The translations under genes were made by a program, and so were the position numbers. From assembly GCF_000003195.3 (NCBI RefSeq), contig NC_012873.2:9943894-10007893 (forward strand): 64,000 bases of DNA. The letters run 5' to 3'. The notes beneath the pieces were generated by a model. That model saw only the letters and a program-made list of their open reading frames with translations, was not told where the DNA came from and ran no database searches. This document shows positions 9,335 through 22,505 of this stretch, in pieces (within the stretch, counting starts at the first letter, position 1; the number at the start of each line of letters is the position of its first letter). This DNA comes from Sorghum bicolor (taxonomy: Eukaryota; Streptophyta; Magnoliopsida; Poales; Poaceae).

Positions 9335-11750
9335 CCAAGCCGCTGCCGCCCAGCTCTCCCAGGCCGCCGCCGCTGCTGCCCAGGGTGGGCAGAGCCGCAC
9401 CTGTGACCCCACGACGCCGTGCTTGTGCCCTGTCCGCCACGCCAAGCACCTCGACCCTCCGCCGCGCCGAGCCCCGGCCGAACCCCGACCTCCACGACGA
9501 CCTCGCCTGTGACCACGACCTCGGCGCCGAGCAGGAGCTCCGCACCCTCGCCACGTACGCGCTCGACCACGGCCGGGAACGCCTCGCCGTGCTGTGACGC
9601 TGCGGTCGCGTCAGCCGCAGCGCCTCACCACCACGACGCCCCGAGCGCCTCGTCCTCGAAGCCCCTGCCCCGACGTCGAGCTGCGCTGCAAACCGCCACC
9701 ACGATGCTCTCAACATCCACGACGCCGAGCAGCAGCAGAACCGCGACCCCGTCCGGCGTCCAAGGCCCCGTCCTCGCCGTGAAGCTGAGCCACCGCGTCG
9801 CCGTGTCCTCACCGTGTTCTGCTCCGAGCCGACCACCGCGACCAGCACCTGGACGTGCCCTGCTCCAAGCCACAGACGCCGTGCTGCCCACGACGACGCT
9901 GCACCAGAGCCACACGCCACGTCGAGCTTCGCCCTGCTTCGACCCCTGCAGCCGCGACGCCACCCGGTGCTCCATCGACCCCATCCACCGCAGCGACACC
10001 CATGGATCCCACCGTTGTCCGCGACGTCGAGTCCACCGAGCACCACGACCCCATCCACGTTCATGCCTTGCCACAGTCGCCACCTCCGCCCGACTCCAGG
10101 GAGCCCCCACATCGACACGCGCGCCTGTTTCCGCCTCGACGACGAGCATAGCACAACGAGCAACGACCGTGACCCAAAGCCCGCCAACTGCAAGGTCGAA
10201 ACCCCCTTAAACCCTAGTCCACATTGACGAAACTCCGTCATACTAATTCATATCTGTTCTTACATCATTTTGTTATCTCTCATTTGTCCTTATCATGATT
10301 TATCTATATCCATGCCTGTGTCGTGCCTTCATGCCGGTCTATTTATCTCTCTATCTCTCTATCTTGTGCTATGGGGAAATGTGCTACTCCGAGTCATTGT
10401 CTTGTTAGTGTTGCAGTTTGTGCATTTGTTCTTGTCATTGTGGACCGTGTCGTCGAGCCGGTTGAGAGAGTGACGTGTTTGAATGTTGCGATCGCGAGTT
10501 CGTCTCGCCATGGTCGTAGTGCCAAGCATGTCCCGCCTCTCGTGTTGTCGCTGTTATTTGCCTGAGAACCGAGCCTTCAAGCCAGTTAGGGAAATGGTAG
10601 TGCGTTCGACCATTTCGATCATGGGTTCGTCCCGCCGTGATCGCGATGCCGAGCGTAACGCATTCCTCATGTTTAGTTGACTTCGTTGAACTACGATCGT
10701 TAGCTCTTATCCCCGTCCCTAGGGTTTGATCATTGCGGACACGATAATCATAACGACGCGGTTCTTACCCACACCTTTGAGTCCTCTGTGATCTAGTCTA
10801 GTGGGATACAGATTAGGAGCAACCCTTGTGGAACAGTCGGAAGCCAACTCGATAGGTGGAGCTCATGGCTGTGAGTCGCCTTGCCATGGCCATCGGGCTT
10901 TACCTTGTTTTTCGCATGTTTATCCTAACCACCTTGTATGCTTATACCACCTAGACCCGAGCATTTCCCTAGTTCCCGCGATGACAACCGCATCGCCTGG
11001 AACTATAGGAATGACCTCGTGCTGATTCAGAAGCACCTAGGTCATGAAGTGTTATGAGTTGGTGTAGATTGTGGGCTCGTATCTCTTTTTCTCCAACGGT
11101 CATTTGTTCCATGGCGAGTTGGTTGAAAGAGTGTGATTTCATTCTTGTTCTCAATCCCCGTCGATCCAGTAAGATGGGGTTGAGCCCTTTTTGTTTGTTT
11201 GGTGTTTTGTTTCCAATCTCGCGATTCCTACCATTGCTATGGCGAGCGGATCAAAGGAAAGTGAATCCCATGTCTTTTCCCGCCTCTTTGGTTCTTTGTG
11301 TTTAAACTCTTGTATGCTTGTACCTATTCAACCGTTGCATTTCTTTGGTTCTCGCGATGACCACCGCACTGCTAAGAACCCTAGGAATGTCTTAGTGCAT
11401 TTAGTGCACCTAGGTTGTGGTACCCTGCAAGTAGCTTGAGCACTCGTGTTCTTTGTGTGTCACTCTTTCTAATCCCCTGTCTCTTACCATGGCAAGTGGA
11501 TGGGAAGAAGTAGACCACTCCCCTTTTCTTTTCTCTTTGTTCCACCCTCTCTTGGCTCTCGCCAACTACAATGGCGTATGGATTGAGAGAGACCGGAACT
11601 TCTCGTGCTCATAGTCTTTTCGATTCCTATCGATCTCTATGACACTTGGATCGAAAGACCGTAAGCCTTGGTGTTTACTTGGAATAAGTTAGGGTCTATG
11701 CCTTTGCTAATTAAGCTGTACAGGTCGACACGATCGACCCGGGAAGTACC

Positions 11751-11824
11751 GGCTAGGCTAAGACTCTGACTTGTACTTAGTGAACAGCCATTTCCGTTTC
11801 TTTTAACCCAGGGATCGGACATCC
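11751..11824. other. 74-bp segment present only in LTR1
   Basis: In LTR1, GGGAAGTACC is followed by 74 bp and then ACCGAGAGGG. In LTR2 (junction 18751), LTR3 and LTR4 the two flanks are joined directly. The breakpoints share a short CC microhomology, which suggests a deletion in the ancestor of LTR2-4 by illegitimate recombination. An insertion in LTR1 is less likely but possible. Confidence 0.85.
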
Positions 11825-13808
11825 ACCGAGAGGGCTAAGCCATTTCCCTTTTGTTGCTCTTTTAGTGTAGTTGTTCCTCAGTGTTATGTCGTCTCTTTTC
11901 GTAGTCTTTCGAGGTCTAGTGGTTTGATTGTTTCGCCTTGTTTGTCGCTTTTGAGGTAGTCGCTTCGAGGTTAGCATTGATCGGACCAGGACCAGTTGAA
12001 GGAAGGACATGCGGAAAGGAGGATCTTGGATGATTACAACTACAAGTGAACTGAGGATCTTGGAAATGTCACTCGACAGGTGCCACGTCCCACCCAACCT
12101 CGTAGAATCCTTTTAGACATGCAATGATGTAGATGCTAGTGCTTTACTTTTATGCAAATGAACTGAGATAGGTTTCATGATAGAAATGCTTGTGAGCCAT
12201 TGTCGTGTTGCAACCTATAACCCATGCACACCCGCTGATAGGTTAGATGCTTGCATACTACTTGCTACTGCTTCTACTACGCATTATATCTGTGATGTGA
12301 TGCACTGTGGAGGATTGGATGTGAGTGGATAAGGCACGTGGTGCCAATAACTGGATAATGAGATGATAATGGATTTGGGGAGATCTTGGCGCGTGTCTTG
12401 GGTGTGTGGTGAGGGTTGAGTCGACCGAGCAGGATCTACGACAAGTCTTGGGACAAGTCTTGCCGGAGGACGCTACCTGGGCGTTCTCCAAGAGAGATAC
12501 CTGTGGCGGGTACATGTGACAGGGAGAGGTCCCGGAGTGGAGTGTCTTCGTGGGACGAAGCGCCAGGATGGGAGGTGCTGTTTAGCACGGGGTAGCCGGA
12601 TGTCCCATCGAGCGGGGCATCGGTTGGCCCCTCGTGAAGATGTCCTGTTTGGTCACCCTAAGGACTGAGATGTTCTGTGGACCGGGTCTTAGGAAGCCTT
12701 ACACGCCACTCGCCTTACGGGACGGATGTACGACCAGATAGTGCGGTGCCACTACTACTAGGTTGATAGCAGATAGTGTAGGGAGGTACGGGCATGAGGG
12801 CCCACACCCTCCTAAGACAGCGTAGTGACCTTGGGAGCCCCGTACTATGCCTCACAGTCTCAGCATGCTGGTGGTACTCCAGTATGGCCCCTGTTCTGAG
12901 TGGTAGGGTGGAATCGTATTTAGTTGGGAGGCAGCTCAGAATCAGCCTAGACGGGGGCCACCATCCATGATGGTGATCTTGTGGTTAGTGTAAACCTCTG
13001 CAGAGTTTGGTTGATCGATCGATACATATGCCGACTCGTCGGGCTATGGATCTTTCCTAAGTACAACTTCACTTGACTAGAGAGAGGAGTCCTTTGTACC
13101 TTCCCCTGGGTTTGTGTTGGATCCGGCGTTGGCCATTGAGGCAAGGCACGAGCGGGAGTCGTACTTGCCGCCTAGAGAGTGAGAGTGTAGTGAGATGTGT
13201 GTGATGGGATGGATGGATGGATGGATGGACGTGTGGATGAGATGGATTAAAACTTGATGAATTGTTATTATAAAATATTGATGAACTTGCATAGGAAAGA
13301 CTACAGCCATATATATAGGCCTTTTGATCTACCCTTTGCATTCCACTTACCACAAAGCTTACGCAAAAGCATAGGGTGGGAGCCAGTGGCCAGTACAAAT
13401 CATACTGAAAATTGTTTAGCAGGTTTTGAACGTGGTCTATGAAGATAACTACGGAGAATAGAAGGATTAGGTGGTCTCGTTCCTGCGCTCAAGTTTGGTT
13501 CAAAGATGAAGGCTACGTCCGCTGATATACCACGCCGACTCTGATGATTGCCCGTGAAGGAGGAGCCTTCACCGCTGACGCGCTACATCAACTCTGATAA
13601 AGACCCGTGTGTGTTTCCGCTCGAAAAGCGATGTAATAGGCTTGTTGACCAAGAGTTGTAAAGCAAATGTGTTGTAATCTTGTTTCTCACGATGTATGAC
13701 TACGATAACAGCTGATATATGATAATGTGATGGTTCAATTTTTGAATTATCACATTATAATTCGAATCTGTGGATTTTTCCCTTTGTGGAAAAATCTAGG
13801 TAGTTTCA

Positions 13809-15574
13809 GTTGGTATCAGAGCCATACTTGACCCTAGGATGAGACCTTTAGGACCAAACACTAGATTAGAAGCCAAATATTCTATCTTTTGTAGAGTTAT
13901 AGATGCTAACACTTGTTTTCCCCCTCCGCCTTGAATTCTGCTGCTAACTGACCTCCCTGTTTCATAAAGTTGACTGTTGGAATCTTTTCCCATACCCGCC
14001 CACGCTTGATCGATAGTCGTGTGAGACTTTGAAGTTCTGTGAGTCGCCTCAAGTCAACACTATGCATTAGGAGTTGTAATGCTGTTTGAGTGCTTGGATC
14101 TTATGTTGTTGCATTTCTTCTGCTTCTTGTTGTCTGAGTGTAAGTCATAGAACTTGTTTTATGCGAGAAAGACTCTGGGTCCCATCCAATCTAGCTGGCT
14201 AAACCCAAAACCGTCCCGAGACTAGATAGGTGACCCTGGCTAACAGAGCTGAAAAAGGGTGCAAAGCTGATGCATCATGTCTTCCCCATCTATTTTAAAA
14301 CTGTTTTTGGCTTCCAACTAAACTTGGCTTCAAAATTGCCCCATTTGGTTGAAAAAGTTTCTCTCCTTTTGGTTAAAATGCCCCCTCTTTAACAAAAGCA
14401 TCTTTACTTCAAATGGAAAATAGTTTCAAAACTCTCTTAAGGTTTTCCTTTTCAAAAAGAAAGCAACTTTAACTCCTTTCTCAACTCAATTTTATTCAAA
14501 CTCTATTTATGAAATTTTTTAAAAATAAGTTATCTTTCAAACGGTGTTACCAACCCTCTTATAAAAATCAAAAGTTTTGCCTTCAACCAACAAAGTGGAT
14601 TTCCAACCAAAGATTTTGGCTCAGTTTTGTTTTAAAGGCCTTTGAATTTTATCTCGAGAGCCAAATTCCTTTTAAAAATCCACCTTGTCTTAAAAGAAAA
14701 GGAATTGATAGTGATTTATTAAACAAAAACCATTGCGAAAAGATTTTATTTGCATCCTTTCAAGGGAAAAGTTTTAGCAAAAACAAAATGAACTTACAAG
14801 TTTTAAAAGAAAATGCTTTGTTGTTAAAGCTTTATCTTTCAAAATGAGAAATGATTTCTAGTCATTTTCGAAACTAGTTTGTTTAATTCAAATAAAAGAG
14901 AGCAACACCTCATTAGAAAACTAAAAGAGTTTCAAAGTCTCTTGATTTGGAATCTTTTATATCAAAAATCTAAAAAAGTAATAATAAATAATAATAATAA
15001 AATAAATAAATTTGGTTTTCAAAATTTGCGTTGATTTCAACCCTCTTCAAAAGCTCTCGTCAATTTGAAGTCTCAAAAAAAATTGACTTTGTAAAACTGC
15101 TTTTACTTCTTTTACGAGACGTGTTTTCCGAAAAGCCCTCCTTTTAAAAGCTTTTTGCAAAGGGTGATGCATGAAAAACAGCTGGTGAAAGCCAACAACC
15201 CTAGCTAGCTGAACCTAAGTCCACCATACCCTTTGTTGACCGGATGCCACTCCTTGGAAGAGTATCATGCCAGTAAACAAGAAGTTTTGAGCCAGAAGAG
15301 CTAGACAACTAACAATAGTCTCATCTTCAAGAGCCAGATGTACATAAACCCGATACGATTCTTGGATACCTATCGCCTCGGTGTAAGAATTTGGATACCC
15401 AACGCCTTGGATACACCCGGAACATGACTCACTCCCATTTTGGAAAAGGTTTGTGGAGCGGTCATACTGAAAGTGAAACAACTCACAAGTAAGAGGAACT
15501 TCAGGACCCCTGCTCTTCACCAGAGTGTGCAACGTCTTAATCTCGGGGATGAGATTCCTGTAAGGAGGGTGGAC
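13809..15574 (+). mobile_element. INT1, non-coding internal region
   Basis: 1766 bp. The PBS TGGTATCAGAGC lies at 13811-13822, two bases after the LTR. The purine-rich tract AAGGAGGGTGGA (15562-15573) abuts LTR2. The centre (14280-15170) is AT-rich. The longest ORFs (112 codons +, 105 codons -) have no retroviral domain and, although repeated in each copy, show no sign of selection. INT1 and INT3 appear identical; INT2 differs at one noticed base. Confidence 0.9.
13811..13822 (+). other. Primer binding site of unit 1
   Basis: TGGTATCAGAGC is the classic plant PBS complementary to the 3' end of initiator tRNA-Met. Identical sites occur at 20742-20753 and 27674-27685. Confidence 0.9.
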
Positions 15575-18500
15575 TGTAACATCCCAGATTTTTTACGTAA
15601 ACCATAAATACGAGATTTTTAAATTTTTTCCTGTAATCGTGTGAATCATATAGTTTCAAGGTTAAACTCGATCCTAACCTGCTAACAAACCGTTGCATTC
15701 ATATAGAATTGCTTGTAGGCGAGTGCCTTTGTTCATGAGTCATCTTGAGTTGGGTCTTGTTTAGGGCTTTGAGTTTCTTTTGGAGTGCACAAATTCGTAG
15801 CAAAGTCTTCCCAAATCTTCATTGAGCCTATCTCAAAGGCGAAGCGAATCCCTTCTCAACTTCCTTGCATTGTTTCCGATCTCTTTTTGAATCTTTCTCC
15901 AAACTCCTTTTTGTTTTCATTCCATTGTGTTTAATCAAAATGGAAAACCCATTTTCTATTCTCTTGGGCCGAATCTCTCTCCTTCTCTCCGTTCTTTTCT
16001 CTTCCTGCTGGCCCAGCCTGACCTTGCCCTGGCCCAACTCGCAGCGTCGGCCCAGCCCCTATCCCTCACCACCGCGGCCCAGCTACCTGCCCTGGCCCAA
16101 CTCGCGCGTGCGGCCCAGGAGGAGCTAGCGCCCTAGCCCCAACCCTAGCCAGGAGCTGGGCACCTGAGCCCCAGAGCCGCCGTTGCCGCCCCTTGGAAGG
16201 AGCCGCACCCGCGCCTGCCCTTCCCCCTCGACGTCCGCGCCGATGCTCGCCACGTGCCCAGCCATGGTACGAACGCCGAGGATCGCCGTCCACAGCGCCT
16301 TGCCCCCCTCCGAGCCCTAGGCGCACCCCTATAAGAGCCAAGCCGCTGCCGCCCAGCTCTCCCAGGCCGCCGCCGCCGCAACCTAGGGTGGGCAGAGCCG
16401 CACCCGCGACCCCGCGACGCCGTGCTTGTGCCCCGTCCGCTGTGCCAAGCACCTCGACCCTCCGCCGCGCCGAGCCCCGGCCGAACCCCGACCTCCACGA
16501 TGACCTCGGCCGTGACCACGACCTCGGCGCCGAGCAGGAGCTCCACACCCTCGCCACGTACGCGCTCGACCACGGCCGGGAACGCCTCGCCGTGCTGTGA
16601 CGCTACGGTCACGTCAGCCGCAGTGCCTCACCACCACGACGCCCGAGCGCCTCATCCTCGAAGCCCCTGCCCCGATGTCGAGCTACGCTGCAAACCGCCA
16701 CCACGACGCTCTAAACATCCACGACGCCGAGCAGCAGCAGAACCGCGACCCCGTCTGGCGTCCACGGCCCCGTCCTCGCCGTGCAGCTGAGCCACCGCGA
16801 CGCTGTGTCCTCACCGTGTTCTGCTCTGAGCCGACCACCGTGACCAGCACCTGGACGTGCCCTCCTCCAAGCCACAGACGCCGTGCTGCCCACGACGACG
16901 CAGCACCAGAGCCGCCCGCCACGTCGAGCTTCGCCCTGCTTCGACCCCTGCAGCCGCGACGCCACCCGGTGCTCCATCGACCCCATCCACCGCAGCGACA
17001 CGCATGGATCCCACCGTTGTCCGCGACGTCGAGTCCACCGAGCACCGCGACCCCATCCACGTTCATGCCTTGCCGCGGTCGCCACCTCCGCCCGACTCCA
17101 GGGAGCCCCCACATCGACACGCGTGCCTGTTTCTGCCTCGATGATGAGCATAGCACAACGAGCAGCGACCGTGACGTAAAGCCCGCCAACTGCAAGGTTG
17201 AAACCACCCTAAACCCTAGTCGACATTGACGAAACTTCCTCATACTAATTCATATCTATTCTTACATCATTTTGTTATCTCTCATTTGTCCTTATCATGA
17301 TTTATCTATATCTATGCCTGTGTCGTGCCTTCGTGCCGGTCTATTTATCTCTCTATCTCTCTATCTTGTGCTATAGGGAAATGTGCTACTCCGAGTCGTT
17401 GTCTTGTTAGTGTTGCAGTTTGTGCATTTGTTCTTGTCGTTGTGGATCGTGCCGTCGAGCCGGTTGAGAGAGTGACGTGTTTGAATGTTGCGATCGCGAG
17501 TTCGTCTCGCCATGGTCGTAGTGCCAAGCATGTCTCGCCTCTCATGTTGTCGCTGTTATTTGCCTGAGAACCGAGCCTTCGAGCCGGTTAGGGAAATGGT
17601 AGTGCGTTCGACCATTTCGATCGTGGGTTCGTCCCGCCGTGATCGCGATGCCGAGCGTAACACATTCCTCGTGTTTAGTTGACTTCGTGGAACTACGATC
17701 GTTAGCTCTTATCCCCGTCCCTAGGGTTTGATCATTGTGGACTCGATAATCATAACGACGCGGTTCTTACCCGCACCTTCGAGTCCTCTGTGATCTAGTC
17801 CAGTGGGATACAGATTAGGAGCAACCCTTGTGGAACAGTCGGAAGCCAACTTGATAGGTGGAGCTCATGGCTGCGAGTCGCCTTGCCATGGCCATCGGGC
17901 TTTACCTTGTTTTTCGCGTGTTTATCCTAACCACCTTGTATGCTTATGCCACCTAGACCCGGGCATTTCCCTAGTTCCCGCGATGACAACCGCATCGCCT
18001 GGAACTATAGGAATGACCTCGTGCTGATTCAGAAGCACCTAGGTCGTGAAGTGTTATGAGTTGGTGTAGATTGTGGGCTCGTATCTCTTTTTCTCCAACT
18101 GTCATTTGTTCCATGGCGAGTTGGTTGAAAGAGTGTGATTTCGTTCTTGTTCTCAATCCCCGTCGATCCAGTAAGATGGGGGTTGAGCCCTTTTTGTTTG
18201 TTTGGTGTTTTGTTTCCAATCTCAGGATTCCTGCCATTGCTATGGCGAGCGGATCAAAGGAAAGTGAATCCCATGTCTTTTCCCGCCTCTTTGGTTCTTT
18301 GTGTTTAAACTCTTGTATGCTTGTACCTATTCAACCGTAGCATTTCTTTGGTTCTCGCGGTGACAACCGCACTGCTGAGAACGCTAGGAATGTCTTAGTG
18401 CATTTAGTGCACCTAGGTTGTGGAACCCTACAAGTAGCTTGAGCACTCGTGTTCTTTGTGTGTCACTCTTTCTAATCCCCCGTCTCTTACCATGGCAAGT

Positions 18501-20739
18501 GGATGGGAAGAAGTAGACCACTCCCCTTTTCTTTTCTCTTTGTTCCACCCTCTGTTGGCCCTCGCCAACTACAATGGCATATGGATTGAGAGACCAGAAC
18601 TTCTCGTGCTCATAGTCTTTTCGATTCCTGTCGATCTCTATGACACTTGGATCGAAAGACTGTAAGCCTTGGTGTTTACTTGGAATAAGTTAGGGTCTAT
18701 GCTTATGTTAATTAAGCCGTACAGGTCGACACGATAGACCCGGGAAGTACCACCGAGAGGGCTAAGTCGTTTCCCTTTTGTTGTTCTTTTAGTGTAGTTG
18801 TTCCTCAGTGTTATGTCGTCTCTTTTCGTAGTCTTTCGAGGTCTAGTGGTTTGATTGTTTCGCCTTGTTTGTCGCTTTCGAGGTAGTCACTTCGAGGTTA
18901 GTGTTGATCGGACCAGGACCAGTTGAAGGAAGGACATGCGAAAAGGAGGATCTTGGATGAGTACAACTACAAATGAACTGAGGATCTTGGAAATGTCACT
19001 CGACAGGTGCCACGTCCCACCCAACCTCGTAGAATCCTATTATACATGCAACGATGTAGATGCTAGTGCTTTACTTTTATGCAAATGAACTGAGATAGGT
19101 TGCATGATAGAAATGCTTGTGAGCCATTGTCGTGTTGCAACCTATAACCCATGCACACCCGCTGATAGGTTAGATGCTTGCATACTACTTGCTACTGCTT
19201 CTACTACGCATTATATCTGTGATGTGATGCACTGTGGAGGATTGGATGTGAGTGGATAAGGCACGTGGTGCCAATAACTGGATAATGAGATGATAATGGA
19301 TTTGGGGAGATCTTGGCGCGTGTCTTGGGTGTGTGGTGAGGGTTGAGTCGACCGAGCAGGATCTACGACAAGTCTTGGGACAAGTCTTGCCGGAGGACGC
19401 TACCTGGGCGTTCTCCAAGAGAGATACCTGTGGCGGGTACATGTGACAGGGAGAGGTCCCGGAGTGGAGTGTCTTCGTGGGACGAAGCGCCAGGATGGGA
19501 GGTGCTGTTTAGCACGGGGTAGCCGGATGTCCCGTCGAGCGGGGCATCAGTTGGCCCCTCATGAAGATGTCCTGTTTGGTCACCCTAAGGACTGAGATGT
19601 TCTGTGGACCGGGTCTTAGGAAGCATTACACGCCACTCGCCTTAGCCATGGAACGGGACGGATGTACGACCAGCTAGTGCGGTGCCACTACTACTAGGTT
19701 GATAGCAGATAGTGTAGGGAGGTACGGGCATGAGGACCCACACCCTCCTAAGACAGCGTAGTGACCTTGGGGGCCCGGTACTACGCCTCACAGTCTCAGC
19801 ATGCCGGTGGTACTCCGGTATGGCCCCGGTTCTGAGTGGTAGGGTGGCATCATATTTAGTTGGGAGGCAGCTCGGAATCAGCCTAGACGGGGGCCAACGT
19901 CGATGATGGTGATCTTGTGGTTAGTGTAAACCTCTGCAGAGTTTGGTTGATCGATCGATACATATGCCGACTCGTCGGCTATGGACCTTTCCTAAGTACA
20001 ACTTCACTTGACTAGAGAGAGGAGTCCTTTCTACCTTCCCCTAGGTTTGTGTTGGATTCGGCGTTGGCCGTTGAGGCAAGGCACGAGCAGGAGTCGTACT
20101 TGCCGCCTAGAGAGTGAGAGTGTGGTGAGATGTGTGTGATGGGATGGATGGATGGATGGACGTGTGGATGAGATGGATTAAAACTTGATGAATTGTTATT
20201 ATAAAATATTGATGAACTTGCATAGGAAAGACTACAGCCATATATATAGGCCTTTTGATCTACCCTTTGCATTCCACTTACCACAAAGCTTACGCAAAAG
20301 CATAGGGTGGGAGCCAGTGGCCAGTACAAATCATACTGAAAATTGTTTAGCAGGTTTTGAACGTGGTCTATGACGATAACTACGGAGAATAGAAGGATTA
20401 GGTGGTCTCGTTCCTGCGCTCAAGTTTGGTTCAAAGATGAAGGCTACGTCCGCTGATATACCACGCCGACTCTGATGATTGCCCGTGAAGGAGGAGCCTT
20501 CACCGCTGACGCGCTACATCAACTCTGATAAAGACCCGTGTGTGTTTCCGCTCGAAAAGCGATGTAATAGGCTTGTTGACCAAGAGTTGTAAAGCAAATG
20601 TGTTGTAATCTTGTTTCTCACGATGTATGACTACGATAACAGCTGATATATGATAATGTGATGGTTCAATTTTTGAATTATCACATTATAATTCGAATCT
20701 GTGGATTTTTCCCTTTGTGGAAAAATCTAGGTAGTTTCA
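15575..20739 (+). repeat. LTR2 (hybrid: 5' type B, 3' type A)
   Basis: 5165 bp. Up to about 20374 it carries LTR4-type markers (74-bp deletion, GCCATGGAA insert, four GGAT units, TATGACGATA). From ~20395 it follows LTR1 (AGAAGGATTA, CCACGCCGAC) and not LTR4. Between 19319 and 19492 it carries five LTR1-like bases where LTR3 and LTR4 agree with each other. Confidence 0.93.
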
Positions 20740-22505
20740 GTTGGTATCAGAGCCATACTTGACCCTAGGATGAGACCTTTAGGACCAAACACTAGATTAG
20801 AAGCCAAATATTCTATCTTTTGTAGAGTTATAGATGCTAACACTTGTTTTCCCCCTCTGCCTTGAATTCTGCTGCTAACTGACCTCCCTGTTTCATAAAG
20901 TTGACTGTTGGAATCTTTTCCCATACCCGCCCACGCTTGATCGATAGTCGTGTGAGACTTTGAAGTTCTGTGAGTCGCCTCAAGTCAACACTATGCATTA
21001 GGAGTTGTAATGCTGTTTGAGTGCTTGGATCTTATGTTGTTGCATTTCTTCTGCTTCTTGTTGTCTGAGTGTAAGTCATAGAACTTGTTTTATGCGAGAA
21101 AGACTCTGGGTCCCATCCAATCTAGCTGGCTAAACCCAAAACCGTCCCGAGACTAGATAGGTGACCCTGGCTAACAGAGCTGAAAAAGGGTGCAAAGCTG
21201 ATGCATCATGTCTTCCCCATCTATTTTAAAACTGTTTTTGGCTTCCAACTAAACTTGGCTTCAAAATTGCCCCATTTGGTTGAAAAAGTTTCTCTCCTTT
21301 TGGTTAAAATGCCCCCTCTTTAACAAAAGCATCTTTACTTCAAATGGAAAATAGTTTCAAAACTCTCTTAAGGTTTTCCTTTTCAAAAAGAAAGCAACTT
21401 TAACTCCTTTCTCAACTCAATTTTATTCAAACTCTATTTATGAAATTTTTTAAAAATAAGTTATCTTTCAAACGGTGTTACCAACCCTCTTATAAAAATC
21501 AAAAGTTTTGCCTTCAACCAACAAAGTGGATTTCCAACCAAAGATTTTGGCTCAGTTTTGTTTTAAAGGCCTTTGAATTTTATCTCGAGAGCCAAATTCC
21601 TTTTAAAAATCCACCTTGTCTTAAAAGAAAAGGAATTGATAGTGATTTATTAAACAAAAACCATTGCGAAAAGATTTTATTTGCATCCTTTCAAGGGAAA
21701 AGTTTTAGCAAAAACAAAATGAACTTACAAGTTTTAAAAGAAAATGCTTTGTTGTTAAAGCTTTATCTTTCAAAATGAGAAATGATTTCTAGTCATTTTC
21801 GAAACTAGTTTGTTTAATTCAAATAAAAGAGAGCAACACCTCATTAGAAAACTAAAAGAGTTTCAAAGTCTCTTGATTTGGAATCTTTTATATCAAAAAT
21901 CTAAAAAAGTAATAATAAATAATAATAATAAAATAAATAAATTTGGTTTTCAAAATTTGCGTTGATTTCAACCCTCTTCAAAAGCTCTCGTCAATTTGAA
22001 GTCTCAAAAAAAATTGACTTTGTAAAACTGCTTTTACTTCTTTTACGAGACGTGTTTTCCGAAAAGCCCTCCTTTTAAAAGCTTTTTGCAAAGGGTGATG
22101 CATGAAAAACAGCTGGTGAAAGCCAACAACCCTAGCTAGCTGAACCTAAGTCCACCATACCCTTTGTTGACCGGATGCCACTCCTTGGAAGAGTATCATG
22201 CCAGTAAACAAGAAGTTTTGAGCCAGAAGAGCTAGACAACTAACAATAGTCTCATCTTCAAGAGCCAGATGTACATAAACCCGATACGATTCTTGGATAC
22301 CTATCGCCTCGGTGTAAGAATTTGGATACCCAACGCCTTGGATACACCCGGAACATGACTCACTCCCATTTTGGAAAAGGTTTGTGGAGCGGTCATACTG
22401 AAAGTGAAACAACTCACAAGTAAGAGGAACTTCAGGACCCCTGCTCTTCACCAGAGTGTGCAACGTCTTAATCTCGGGGATGAGATTCCTGTAAGGAGGG
22501 TGGAC
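20740..22505 (+). mobile_element. INT2, non-coding internal region
   Basis: 1766 bp, same structure as INT1, with PBS at 20742-20753 and a purine tract before 22506. The only difference noticed against INT1 and INT3 is CCCCCTCTGCC in place of CCCCCTCCGCC near 20853. No coding domain. Confidence 0.9.

Larger units (their letters stand above)
8572..13808 (+). repeat. LTR1 (original 5' LTR, type A)
   Basis: 5237 bp, TG...CA ends. It differs from LTR2-4 throughout its 5' four-fifths: it keeps a 74-bp segment (11751-11824) absent from the others, lacks GCCATGGAA in the 12.7-kb region, and has five GGAT units at 13207 instead of four. Its last ~500 bp match LTR2 and LTR3 but not LTR4. A GC-rich segment (~9000-10230) holds long overlapping ORFs on both strands that are not conserved in the other LTRs. 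Confidence 0.95.

Noticed and set aside
9063..10241. 392-codon antisense ORF and other long ORFs in the GC-rich part of LTR1
   Set aside because: Long ORFs occur here in several frames at once because stops are rare in GC-rich DNA. The 392-codon frame is broken in LTR2, LTR3 and LTR4, and no domain is visible.
14509..14847. 112-codon ORF repeated in each internal region (also 21440 and 28372)
   Set aside because: AT-rich, Lys/Phe-rich translation with no gag-like feature. Its conservation is explained by recent duplication of the whole unit.
15215..15532. 105-codon minus-strand ORF next to each purine tract
   Set aside because: No domain, no start context, identical in all copies only because the units are recent duplicates.
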